From Fidelibacterota bacterium (GTDB lineage Bacteria; Marinisomatota; Marinisomatia; Marinisomatales; TCS55), in contig PBCB01000040.1 in NCBI GenBank assembly GCA_002717765.1, positions 1 through 15,105 on the forward strand: 15,105 nt of DNA. The letters run 5' to 3'. Within the stretch, counting starts at the first letter, position 1, and every line of letters starts with the position of its first letter. Below the pieces are notes generated by a model. It was not told where the DNA came from and did no database searches. It saw only the letters and a program-made list of their open reading frames with translations. Shown here piece by piece: positions 7,284-15,105 of this stretch. The position numbers were made by a program, and so were the translations under genes.

Positions 7284-7389
7284 ATGCAAAATTTAATATA
7301 AATCATCTACCTTTCAGAATAGCTTAAAATAAAAAAAACTACACAATAGATTGTTTTAAGAATGATAAGATATTTAAATTCCCTGTGTA

Positions 7390-7419
7390 TTAACTGGATA
7401 AAAAATCATTTTTTATAAT
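7390..7419 (+). promoter_or_regulatory. Candidate sigma70-type promoter for korAB
   Basis: In the 218-bp divergent gap between selD and korA, TATAAT at 7414-7419 is a perfect -10 box, with TTAACT at 7390-7395 (four of six against TTGACA) 18 bases upstream. Transcription would start near 7426, leaving about 75 bases of leader before korA. AT-rich DNA makes chance matches common. Apart from this, no RNA gene, small gene or strong repeat was seen in the gap. Confidence 0.35.
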
Positions 7420-7501
7420 TTGAAACCAAGTTTTAAAAGTAGACGCGCAAATATGATCGCATTCGAAAATCATTTAAATTAAACTACCAAAGAATATATA
7501 C

Positions 7502-9346
7502 ATGAGCAGAAAAACACAAGATCTTCAAGAAGCAGTAATACGTTTCGCTGGTGACTCTGGAGATGGAATGCAGTTAACTGGAGGCAGGTTTACCGAGACC
7601 ACTGCAGTTTTTGGCAATGACCTTAGTACTTTCCCAGATTTTCCAGCAGAGATCCGTGCTCCAGCTGGATCACTGGCAGGGGTCAGCGCTTTTCAGATTA
7701 AATTCAGTTCCAAGGATATCCACACTCCTGGAGATTCACCGAATGTCTTAGTTGCGATGAACCCAGCAGCACTAAAAGTCCATCAGCAAGATGTTGCCCC
7801 TGGTGGAATGATTATTTGCAATACAAATGCTTTCACTCCAAAGAATTTAAAATTAGCGGGCTATGAAACCAATCCGCTTGAGGATAAAACCCTAGACGAT
7901 TATTATACGGTTTATGATATTGAAATGAGTAAGATGGTTGCCACTGCCAGTGAGGATTTAGATTTACCATCGAAGTCTGTCGAAAGAACAAAAAACTTTT
8001 TTGCTTTAGGCCTTTTATTCTGGATTTATGATAGGCCCACTCAGCCAACTAAAGATTGGCTAGCAATTAAATTTGCAAAAAAACCAGAGCTGGTTGAAGC
8101 TAATGTTCGTGCGATGGATGCAGGTTATAATTATGGTGAAACTACAGAAATCTTTACCACTCGCTACACTGTAAGTAAAGCCGATTTACCTGCTGGAAAA
8201 TATCGAAATGTTGTTGGAAATTATGCTCTTTCTTTGGGGCTTGCTGCTGCTGCGGAAAAATCAAAATTAGAATTGTTTCTTGGTAGTTACCCAATTACTC
8301 CTGCAAGTGACATACTGCATACCTTATCCGCTTGGAAGTATTTAGGTATTAAAACGTTTCAAGCTGAAGATGAAATCGCTGGTGTTACTTCTGCATTAGG
8401 AGCGGCCTTTTCCGGTGATCTTGCTGTGACTACAACTTCAGGTCCAGGTATTGCCCTAAAAGGGGAAGCGCTTGGACTTGCTGTAATATGTGAACTTCCA
8501 TTAGTCGTTATAAATGTTCAACGAGGCGGACCTAGCACTGGTCTTCCAACTAAAACCGAACAATCGGATTTACTGCAGGCATTATATGGTCGTAATGGTG
8601 AAGCGCCCATGCCAGTAATCACGTCTTCAACACCTGGTGATTGTTTTTATGTTGCTTATGAAGCTTGTCGCATTGCAGTAAAATACATGACCCCTGTGAT
8701 GTTATTAACCGATGGATATTTAGCGAATGGATCAGAGCCATGGATTATTCCCAAACTAAAAGATTTGCCAGATATAAAAGTTAAATTTGCAGATAAGTCA
8801 TCTAAGGTAGATGATCAATACATGCCTTATTTGCGAGAGAAAAAGACACTAGCTAGGCCTTGGGCTATTCCAGGAACCACTGGATTAGAACACCGTATTG
8901 GAGGCCTTGAAAAGGAAGATGTTACTGGTAATGTTAGCTATGATCCAGAAAACCATCACCATATGGTTGAAACGCGTGCAAAAAAAGTTGCCAATATTTC
9001 TAGCGAATTTGATAAAACCGAAGTATTTGGAAAAAAGAGCGGTGATTTATTGATTCTAGCCTGGGGTGGAACAAGAGGAGCGTGTTTATCGGCTGCCGAA
9101 GGACTGATCAAGGATGGTTATAAAATTGGATACGTACATTTACGATGGATCAATCCACTACCTGATGATCTTGGTGAAATATTAATTAAATATAAAAATG
9201 TGTTGATTCCTGAGATTAATTTTGGGCAATTAATTAAAGTAATTAGATCAGAATACCTTGTAGATGCTAAAGGGCTCAATCAAGTATACGGCAAACCAAT
9301 CACTTCTGCTGATATCCAAGATACAGCAAAAAAATTAATAGGATAG
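7502..9346 (+). CDS. korA: 2-oxoacid:ferredoxin oxidoreductase, fused gamma-alpha subunit (KorA)
   Basis: 614-residue KorA-type subunit of a 2-oxoacid:acceptor oxidoreductase, probably 2-oxoglutarate:ferredoxin, which interconverts 2-oxoglutarate plus CoA with succinyl-CoA, CO2 and reduced ferredoxin. Residues 11 to about 200 are the gamma domain (RFAGDSGDGMQLTGGRF, 14-30; PAEIRAPAGSLAGVS, 48-62). Residues from about 236 to 420 are the alpha pyrimidine-binding domain, with SYPITPASD (262-270), TTTSGPGIALKGE (310-322) and RGGPSTGLPTKTEQ (341-354). From about 512 to 600 is the transketolase-C-like domain. The gamma-before-alpha fusion is the arrangement of mycobacterial KorA. Pyruvate or another 2-oxoacid cannot be excluded from sequence alone. 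The start ATG has no strong Shine-Dalgarno. korB follows after four bases. Confidence 0.92.
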   Translation: MSRKTQDLQEAVIRFAGDSGDGMQLTGGRFTETTAVFGNDLSTFPDFPAEIRAPAGSLAGVSAFQIKFSSKDIHTPGDSPNVLVAMNPAALKVHQQDVAPGGMIICNTNAFTPKNLKLAGYETNPLEDKTLDDYYTVYDIEMSKMVATASEDLDLPSKSVERTKNFFALGLLFWIYDRPTQPTKDWLAIKFAKKPELVEANVRAMDAGYNYGETTEIFTTRYTVSKADLPAGKYRNVVGNYALSLGLAAAAEKSKLELFLGSYPITPASDILHTLSAWKYLGIKTFQAEDEIAGVTSALGAAFSGDLAVTTTSGPGIALKGEALGLAVICELPLVVINVQRGGPSTGLPTKTEQSDLLQALYGRNGEAPMPVITSSTPGDCFYVAYEACRIAVKYMTPVMLLTDGYLANGSEPWIIPKLKDLPDIKVKFADKSSKVDDQYMPYLREKKTLARPWAIPGTTGLEHRIGGLEKEDVTGNVSYDPENHHHMVETRAKKVANISSEFDKTEVFGKKSGDLLILAWGGTRGACLSAAEGLIKDGYKIGYVHLRWINPLPDDLGEILIKYKNVLIPEINFGQLIKVIRSEYLVDAKGLNQVYGKPITSADIQDTAKKLIG

Positions 9347-9350
9347 AATT

Positions 9351-10370
9351 ATGCCAGAATCGAAAACTCAAGCAACCTATACCCGAAAAGATTTTACCTC
9401 TGACCAAGCTGTAAGATGGTGTCCTGGTTGTGGAGATTATGCTATATTAGCGCAAACCCAAAAAGTCTTCCCTGATCTAGGAAGAAAAAAAGAAGAGTTT
9501 GTTTTCGTTTCAGGAATAGGCTGTTCAAGCAGGTTCCCTTATTATATGGATACCTATGGTTTTCATACTATTCATGGCAGGGCAACTGCAATAGCTAGCG
9601 GTATAAAGATAGCGAGACCTGATTTATCTGTATGGGTGGTTACCGGCGATGGTGATGGCCTATCTATTGGTGGCAATCATACTATCCATCTCATGCGTAG
9701 AAATTTAGATTTGAACGTTATGTTATTTAACAATAGGATTTATGGCTTAACAAAAGGCCAATATTCACCCACTTCAGAAGTTGGTAAAGTAACAAAGTCT
9801 ACACCTATGGGTTCGCTTGATATTCCATTTAACCCATTGTCTTTAGCGTTAGGCGCAGGTTCAACTTTTGTTGCAAGAACCATAGATAAAGAGACTAAGC
9901 ATTTACAAGCAATGATAGCGGAGTCATACGGCCATAAAGGAACCTCTTTCTTAGAGATTTATCAAAATTGTAATATTTTTAATGATGGTGCATTTGCTCC
10001 ATTAACCGATCGCGATACTAAATCCGATACCGTACTTTGGCTTGAGGATGGTAAGCCTCTAGCTTTTGGAGCTGAAACCTCCAAAGGGATTCGTTTGGAT
10101 GGAAATAAACCAGTTGTTGTAGAAATTGGTGATAAATGGAGTGAGGACGATTTACTTGTGCATGATAAAAGTGATTATGTTATCGCTTCATTGCTTGCAA
10201 ACATGACTTATTTACCTGAGTTCCCAGATCCTATTGGAGTGTTTTATAATATCCAATCTCCAACATATGAAGATATGCTTACAGAGCAAATAGAACATGC
10301 TGTCAAGAAGAAACCAAAGGCATCAGTGCAGGACTTACTAAACTCTGGTGACACTTGGACAATTAAATAA
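9351..10370 (+). CDS. korB: 2-oxoacid:ferredoxin oxidoreductase beta subunit (KorB)
   Basis: 339-residue TPP-binding beta subunit, partner of KorA. WCPGCGDY (23-30), GIGCSSR (55-61) and QNC (205-207) supply Cys24, Cys27, Cys58 and Cys207, the pattern of the single [4Fe-4S] cluster carried by this subunit type. TPP/Mg binding is seen in VTGDGDGLSIGGNH (97-110) with FNNRIYGLTKGQ (126-137). There is no fused 2x[4Fe-4S] ferredoxin (delta) domain and none is encoded next to it, so electrons would go to a ferredoxin encoded elsewhere. Translation is supported by AGGA seven bases before the ATG. The Fe-S cluster links this enzyme to the SUF system encoded across the divergent gap. Confidence 0.94.
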   Translation: MPESKTQATYTRKDFTSDQAVRWCPGCGDYAILAQTQKVFPDLGRKKEEFVFVSGIGCSSRFPYYMDTYGFHTIHGRATAIASGIKIARPDLSVWVVTGDGDGLSIGGNHTIHLMRRNLDLNVMLFNNRIYGLTKGQYSPTSEVGKVTKSTPMGSLDIPFNPLSLALGAGSTFVARTIDKETKHLQAMIAESYGHKGTSFLEIYQNCNIFNDGAFAPLTDRDTKSDTVLWLEDGKPLAFGAETSKGIRLDGNKPVVVEIGDKWSEDDLLVHDKSDYVIASLLANMTYLPEFPDPIGVFYNIQSPTYEDMLTEQIEHAVKKKPKASVQDLLNSGDTWTIK

Positions 10371-10379
10371 CGTGTAATT

Positions 10380-11774
10380 TTGGGTAATCGTAAAGAAAAA
10401 GATAGTATGGGGGAAATGGAAGTACCTGATAATAGGTACTATGGAGCACAAACTCAGCGCTCTCTCCAGAATTTCAAAATCGGCGGTGAACAATTTCAGA
10501 GAGAATTGATTCGAGCATACGGAATTTTAAAAAAAGCCGCAGCAATTTCTAATGAATCAGCGGGAAAGCTTGATAGCAATATATCAAAAGCGATCATGCA
10601 AGCTGCAGATGAAGTCATTGAAGGTAAGCTAGATGAGCATTTCCCTTTGGTTGTCTGGCAAACTGGATCTGGAACACAATCCAATATGAATTTTAATGAA
10701 GTGATTGCAAACCGCGCTATTGAAATTATGGGTGGCCAATTAGGGAGCAAGGATCCTGTGCACCCTAATGATCATGTTAATATGTCGCAGTCTACCAATG
10801 ATACATTTCCAACTGCAATTAATATTGCTGCCACTGAAATGGTTAATACTCAATTAGTTCCATCCTTAAAAAAATTATTACAATCTTTAAATCAAAAATC
10901 TAAAGAATTTGATTCGATTATTAAGATTGGTCGAACTCATTTGCAGGATGCAACACCATTGAGCCTAGGTCAGGAATTTTCAGGTTATGCTTCAGCTATA
11001 AGTCATGACATAAAGAGGCTTGAGGCATCATTGAGTCACTGCTATGAACTTGCAATGGGAGGTACTGCTGTTGGAACTGGAATCAATTCATATCAGGGGT
11101 TTGCTGAATCTGTAGCAAAAAATATTGCTTCTATTACTGGGCTTCCATTTAAATCAGCTGCAAATAAATTCGAAGCTCTTGCTTCCCAAGATTGCATTGT
11201 TGAGTTATCTGGTTCATTAAAAACGCTAGCAACCTCTTTATTTAAAATAGCAAATGATATTAGGTGGTTAGCAAGTGGACCGCGTTCAGGTATTGGGGAA
11301 ATTATTATTCCTTCCAATGAGCCCGGATCATCGATTATGCCGGGAAAAGTAAACCCTACACAATGCGAAGCGATGACGATGGTTTGTACCCAAGTTATGG
11401 GTAATGATGTAACAATTTCAATTGCGGGCGCTAGTGGAAATTTTGAATTGAATGTCTTTCGACCTGTAATTGCATATAATATTATCCAATCTATTCGATT
11501 ATTAAATGATGCTTGTGATTCATTTCGCATGCATTGTGTTGATGGAATAATTCCAAATAACGAAAGAATCCAATCTAATTTATATAACTCTTTAATGCTG
11601 GTAACGGCATTAAATCCTCATATTGGATATGATAAAGCTGCTGAGGTAGCAAAAAAAGCACATAATGATAATACTTCATTGAGAGAAGCAATTATTGAAT
11701 TAGGCTATATGTCTGGAGAAGATTTCGATACATTAGTTGATCCCAATAAAATGATTAAACCATCAGATAAATAA
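10380..11774 (+). CDS. fumC: Fumarate hydratase, class II (FumC)
   Basis: 464-residue class II fumarase, the cluster-free, oxygen-stable type that reversibly hydrates fumarate to malate. Motifs: [12 protein letters not shown] (5-16), SGTQSNMN (97-104), [11 protein letters not shown] (136-146), [10 protein letters not shown] (184-193, His187 matching E. coli His188) and the superfamily signature [11 protein letters not shown] (316-326) with the catalytic Ser317. Length and blocks are complete. The start is the TTG at 10380: the first ATG (10407) would remove the conserved KEKDS segment, and the only other room is ATT at 10377, since the korB stop TAA lies in the same frame 12 bases upstream. 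No Shine-Dalgarno is visible. Nine bases separate it from korB, so it is probably cotranscribed as another TCA-cycle step. Confidence 0.94.
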   Translation: MGNRKEKDSMGEMEVPDNRYYGAQTQRSLQNFKIGGEQFQRELIRAYGILKKAAAISNESAGKLDSNISKAIMQAADEVIEGKLDEHFPLVVWQTGSGTQSNMNFNEVIANRAIEIMGGQLGSKDPVHPNDHVNMSQSTNDTFPTAINIAATEMVNTQLVPSLKKLLQSLNQKSKEFDSIIKIGRTHLQDATPLSLGQEFSGYASAISHDIKRLEASLSHCYELAMGGTAVGTGINSYQGFAESVAKNIASITGLPFKSAANKFEALASQDCIVELSGSLKTLATSLFKIANDIRWLASGPRSGIGEIIIPSNEPGSSIMPGKVNPTQCEAMTMVCTQVMGNDVTISIAGASGNFELNVFRPVIAYNIIQSIRLLNDACDSFRMHCVDGIIPNNERIQSNLYNSLMLVTALNPHIGYDKAAEVAKKAHNDNTSLREAIIELGYMSGEDFDTLVDPNKMIKPSDK

Positions 11775-11862
11775 TTTTTTTCAATATTAGCTTAGGCCGT
11801 TATCATAATTTTGGCTGTTAGTAGCAGTTTAATTACTTAGATTTTTTCATGGATTGGATAAG

Positions 11863-13986
11863 ATGATTTCATTTAATCAAATTATAAAATATTTTAAAAG
11901 TGCCGCTATTGTGTCAGTTGTTGGCGCGATAACCATTATTCTATTTATATTTTACTTAGCCCAGAATCTCCCATCTTTAGATCAACTTGAAAATTATGAC
12001 CCAGACCTAATTACAAGAATTTATTCTGCTGATGATGAAGTCCTAGCTGAGTTATTTTTTGAAAAAAGAATTTTTGTTACCTTAGATCAAATTCCTAATA
12101 ATATGAAGAATGCAGTAATCGCTTCTGAGGATAAGCGTTTTTATAACCATTGGGGTATTGATTCTAAAAGTATTCTTAGGGCAATAATTGTAAATATCAT
12201 CAGCTTAGGTTATGAACAAGGATTCAGTTCTCTTACACAGCAGGTAGCCAGAACGCTTTATGATACGATTGGATTTAAAAAAACGATCACCAGAAAAATT
12301 AAAGAGATCATAACTGCTATTCAGATCGAGAGAACATATACAAAAGATGAAATTTTGGAAATGTATTTGAATAATGTGCATTTTGGTCACGGCACTTATG
12401 GGGTACAGGTAGCGGCGAAAAGATATTTTAAAAAAGATGTTTCATTATTGACCCTAGGAGAGAGCGCCATGCTTGTTGGTATTTTACCCGCCCCAGCGAG
12501 ATTTTCCCCTATTACGCATCCAGAGCGGGCTCATTACAAACGAAATGTAGTATTGCGAGTGATGCGTAATGAAAAGTTTATAAATAAGGATATGTTTTTA
12601 GAAGCACGAGCAATTGAAAGAGAAAATATTATAGCCAATCAGGCCAAAGGGGTTGCTCCATATTTTACTGAATATGTACGAAGAACAATGGAGAAAGAGG
12701 ATGATCAATTAGGTGTTAATCTGTATAGGGATGGCTTAAAGATTTACACAACGCTTGACTCAAGACTGCAAAAAGTAGCTGAAGAATCATTGATGAAGGC
12801 TATTAGTCAAAACCAAAGCAAATTAAATACGAGGCTATTTAACAATGATGAAGAATTTTCTCAACTTGCTTATTTGGGCATTTTCCCTGAAGATACTGTT
12901 AAAATGATGATGCAAGGAGATTCTATTTTATATGAGGATCTTCGTAACAAATTGTTGGTTCAAGGTGCCTTTGTTGCTTTAGATCCAAATTCTGGAGCTA
13001 TACTAGCTATGGTTGGTGGTAGGCCGGATTATCATGATCAGTACAACAGGGCTGTACAGGCAAAAAGACAACCCGGATCCGTATTTAAACCTATGGTATA
13101 TACTGCGGCAATCGATAACGGATATCCAGTCTCTAAACAATTATTAAATCAACCATTGGTTCTTAGGGTCCTTAATGCGGATGGGGAGTGGGAGAAATGG
13201 ATGCCAAGAAATTATGATGGCACTACTAGCGGATTAACTTCCTTAAGGGAAGGAATTAGAAAGTCTGTTAATCTTGTCGCGGTTAGAGTAGTCAAGGAGC
13301 TAGTGCCTGCCAGCGAGGTAAAAGCAACGGCTAAGCGCATGGGAATTACAACTGATATTAGAGCAGTGGATGCGATAGCGCTAGGAACATCCGAAGTATT
13401 TTTATTAGATATGGTAAACGCATATTCAGCATTCTCAAATAAAGGACTTTTGAACCAGCCATTTGGAATTACACGGGTTGAAGATCGCTATGGAAATGTG
13501 ATAAAAGAATATTTTCCAATTAGAGAAGAAGTGTTAAGAGAAGAATCTGCATATGTGATGACATCGATGTTACAAACAGTACTTGATAAGGGGACAGGTG
13601 GAAGTGCAAGATGGAAATACAATTTTTATCATCCAGCTGGCGGAAAAACAGGCACCACTCAAAATTGGACCGATGCTTGGTTTGTAGGTTTTTCAAAACA
13701 GATCGCTGCTGGAGTATGGATGGGGGTCGATGACCCAAGGGTAAGCTTAGGAGAAGGCCAGGATGGATCGCGCGCAGCATTGCCAGCATGGGCTAGCTTT
13801 ATGGCAGCAGCTCATGATACATTAGGCTTAAAGCGAAAAAGCTTTGACCGGCCCAAAGGTGTGATTGAAAATGTTATTTGCTCAACGACTAAAGACAGGC
13901 CAACCAATTTATGTCCCGTAGAAACTGAAATATTTATTAAAGGAACCGAGCCTTCCCAGATTTGTAAAGTACATAGGATTAATTAA
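11863..13986 (+). CDS. Class A penicillin-binding protein (PBP1A-type transglycosylase/transpeptidase)
   Basis: 707-residue bifunctional peptidoglycan synthase, anchored in the inner membrane with its catalytic part in the periplasm. A signal-anchor helix covers about 13-33 (IVSVVGAITIILFIFYLA). The GT51 domain has the catalytic Glu89 in ASEDKRFYNHWG (87-98), SSLTQQVARTLY (122-133), and the RKIKEIITAIQIER and EMYLNNVHFGHGTYG blocks. The transpeptidase domain has SVFK (406-409, nucleophile Ser406), SVN (468-470) and KTGT (595-598). The tail carries Cys673, Cys684 and Cys701. ATG 11863 was chosen because GGATTGG lies just upstream; a TTG at 11854 would add three residues. An 88-bp gap after fumC shows no clear terminator. 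The gene ends tail-to-tail with the phosphorylase gene, stop codons overlapping. Confidence 0.94.
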   Translation: MISFNQIIKYFKSAAIVSVVGAITIILFIFYLAQNLPSLDQLENYDPDLITRIYSADDEVLAELFFEKRIFVTLDQIPNNMKNAVIASEDKRFYNHWGIDSKSILRAIIVNIISLGYEQGFSSLTQQVARTLYDTIGFKKTITRKIKEIITAIQIERTYTKDEILEMYLNNVHFGHGTYGVQVAAKRYFKKDVSLLTLGESAMLVGILPAPARFSPITHPERAHYKRNVVLRVMRNEKFINKDMFLEARAIERENIIANQAKGVAPYFTEYVRRTMEKEDDQLGVNLYRDGLKIYTTLDSRLQKVAEESLMKAISQNQSKLNTRLFNNDEEFSQLAYLGIFPEDTVKMMMQGDSILYEDLRNKLLVQGAFVALDPNSGAILAMVGGRPDYHDQYNRAVQAKRQPGSVFKPMVYTAAIDNGYPVSKQLLNQPLVLRVLNADGEWEKWMPRNYDGTTSGLTSLREGIRKSVNLVAVRVVKELVPASEVKATAKRMGITTDIRAVDAIALGTSEVFLLDMVNAYSAFSNKGLLNQPFGITRVEDRYGNVIKEYFPIREEVLREESAYVMTSMLQTVLDKGTGGSARWKYNFYHPAGGKTGTTQNWTDAWFVGFSKQIAAGVWMGVDDPRVSLGEGQDGSRAALPAWASFMAAAHDTLGLKRKSFDRPKGVIENVICSTTKDRPTNLCPVETEIFIKGTEPSQICKVHRIN

Positions 13987-15105
13987 GCAGTATAAATTAA
14001 TTTAGGGCTTTCCGCCTTCTGCTCACTTATTGAGAATGATCTATTCAACATCTTATTAGCCTGCTCTAGTTTGCCTTCATTTGAATTATAATAACGAAAA
14101 ATAATATCCCCCTTGTTAACATGATCTCCTATTTTATGATAAAATTCAATTCCTGCAGAATTATCTAACGTGTCCGATTTATTTTTCCTCCCGCATCCCA
14201 TCTCTACAGCAGCCCAACCAATTGTTGTGGAGTCATAAGATTCAAGAAACCCTTCTTTTTCGCTAACTATCTCCTTAATAAATGAAGGTTGATTTACTTT
14301 AACTGCATCATCAATTTGACCATATTGATTAGAAACCATTTCTTCAAATTTTTCATAAGCTTTTCCAGATGAGATAGCACTATGTTGAGCTTCAATTGCT
14401 TGATCGATTGTTTCAACAAGTCCCGCTTGTAGCATGAGTTTACTGCCAAGTTCAAAGGATACCTTTAAAAGATCATCAGCCCCATCTCCTTTAAGGGTAT
14501 TGATTGATTCAAGAACCTCACACCACATGCCAGCTGTTTTTCCAAGCGGCTGATCCATATTCGAATAAACTATATCCGTAGAGACATTAAATGAATCACC
14601 AATATATTTTAGCATGGACCCCAAGACTTTTCCATCAGATAATTGTTTCATAAACGCACCGTTGCCAATCTTAATATCCAATACAAGCCCATCGATTCCT
14701 TCAGATATTTTCTTACTCATGATCGAACCGCAAATTAGCGGTACAGAATCGATCGTATCGGTTACATCCCGAAGTGCATAAATTTTTTTGTCTGCTGGGC
14801 ATATGGAATTTGTTTGTGCCATTATGCATAGCCCTGATCGTTCCACATTTTTCTTAAATTCATCAATGGGAAGATTGGTGTTGAAATTTGGGATAGTTTC
14901 AAGTTTATCGATTGTACCTCCCGTATGGCCAAGGCTTCGCCCAGCTAGCATTGGGACTGAAATTCCTAAAGAGGCCATTATCGGACCCAGTACTAAAGAG
15001 ACCTTATCTCCAATTCCTCCAGTTGAATGTTTATCAGCTATAAATGATTTATTTTGGGAAAAATTGATTGTTTCCCCTGATTCGATCATGATGCGAGTTA
15101 GTGCA
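13983..15105 (-). CDS. deoA: Thymidine/pyrimidine-nucleoside phosphorylase, N-terminus cut by window edge
   Basis: About 373 residues of a protein whose family runs to about 430-440. It splits thymidine (or other pyrimidine nucleosides) with phosphate into base and deoxyribose-1-phosphate for salvage or catabolism. Seen: KHSTGGIGDK, the phosphate-binding loop at minus-strand 15032-15003, then the family signature GRSLGHTGGTIDKLE about 30 residues later, and the C-terminal domain near GIEFYHKIGDHVNKGDIIF. An ATG at 15089 is not the true start: codons before it are open to the edge and read ALTRI, matching the family helix before MIESGET. Thymidine versus broad pyrimidine specificity cannot be decided, so the symbol is provisional. 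Its TAA stop is interleaved with that of the PBP gene. Confidence 0.9.
   Translation of the reverse strand, partial: ALTRIMIESGETINFSQNKSFIADKHSTGGIGDKVSLVLGPIMASLGISVPMLAGRSLGHTGGTIDKLETIPNFNTNLPIDEFKKNVERSGLCIMAQTNSICPADKKIYALRDVTDTIDSVPLICGSIMSKKISEGIDGLVLDIKIGNGAFMKQLSDGKVLGSMLKYIGDSFNVSTDIVYSNMDQPLGKTAGMWCEVLESINTLKGDGADDLLKVSFELGSKLMLQAGLVETIDQAIEAQHSAISSGKAYEKFEEMVSNQYGQIDDAVKVNQPSFIKEIVSEKEGFLESYDSTTIGWAAVEMGCGRKNKSDTLDNSAGIEFYHKIGDHVNKGDIIFRYYNSNEGKLEQANKMLNRSFSISEQKAESPKLIYTA

Noticed and set aside
7262..7306. 14-codon out-of-frame leader reading frame overlapping the selD start
   Set aside because: AAAGG precedes its ATG by only three bases, and no conserved peptide is seen; too short to support.
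11093..11530. 145-codon open frame on the minus strand inside fumC
   Set aside because: It lies wholly antisense to a well-conserved fumarase, and its translation resembles no family I know; it is a by-product of the coding pattern.
11775..11862. Terminator or RNA element between fumC and the PBP gene
   Set aside because: A T-run follows the fumC stop, but no GC-rich stem precedes it, and the GCC/GGC pair further on is too weak.
13520..13789. 89-codon minus-strand open frame inside the PBP gene
   Set aside because: It is antisense to the conserved KTG region of the transpeptidase domain and has no known motif.

Overview
The window is AT-rich bacterial DNA that is almost fully coding. It holds nine genes on the minus strand from about 1 to 7283, four on the plus strand from 7502 to 13986, and one more minus-strand gene running off the right edge. 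The gene set looks like a free-living, probably anaerobic or microaerobic, two-membrane bacterium: a complete SUF iron-sulfur operon with an IscR-like regulator, a ferredoxin-type 2-oxoacid oxidoreductase, class II fumarase, a class A penicillin-binding protein, and selenium use. The protein style and low GC would suit the FCB group, for example Marinimicrobia (SAR406), but that assignment is a low-confidence inference from recall. No mobile element, phage gene, tRNA, rRNA or CRISPR array was seen.

Minus strand, in order of transcription (right to left): selD (7283 to 6234) encodes selenophosphate synthetase. Its true N-terminus lies upstream of an in-frame TGA that falls exactly at the catalytic Cys/Sec position of the family, with a hairpin just downstream, so this SelD is very probably a selenoprotein. 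After a 105-bp gap with a near-perfect 29-bp palindrome comes the SUF operon: Rrf2/IscR-like regulator, a MIP18 (DUF59) protein, sufA, sufB, sufC, sufD, sufE, sufT (a second MIP18-domain protein) and sufS, cut by the left edge. The genes touch or overlap almost throughout (three TAATG, one TGATG and one ATGA junctions), so translation is probably coupled.

Plus strand: a 218-bp divergent spacer with a candidate sigma70-type promoter leads into korA (fused gamma-alpha subunit) and korB (TPP/Fe-S beta subunit) of a 2-oxoacid, probably 2-oxoglutarate, ferredoxin oxidoreductase. Then come fumC, starting on a non-ATG codon 9 bp after korB, and a bifunctional transglycosylase/transpeptidase PBP. The PBP gene ends tail-to-tail with a thymidine/pyrimidine-nucleoside phosphorylase gene, the two stop codons being interleaved in one TTAA.

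How the parts fit: the SUF system builds Fe-S clusters, a likely consumer of which is KorAB, and KorAB and FumC are both TCA-cycle steps. SufS-family desulfurases can also mobilise selenium, which gives a possible link to the adjacent selD. The most notable items are the recoded TGA in selD, the IscR type-1-like palindrome before the regulator, and the two MIP18-domain proteins bracketing the SUF operon. Nothing here clearly amounts to an undescribed system.
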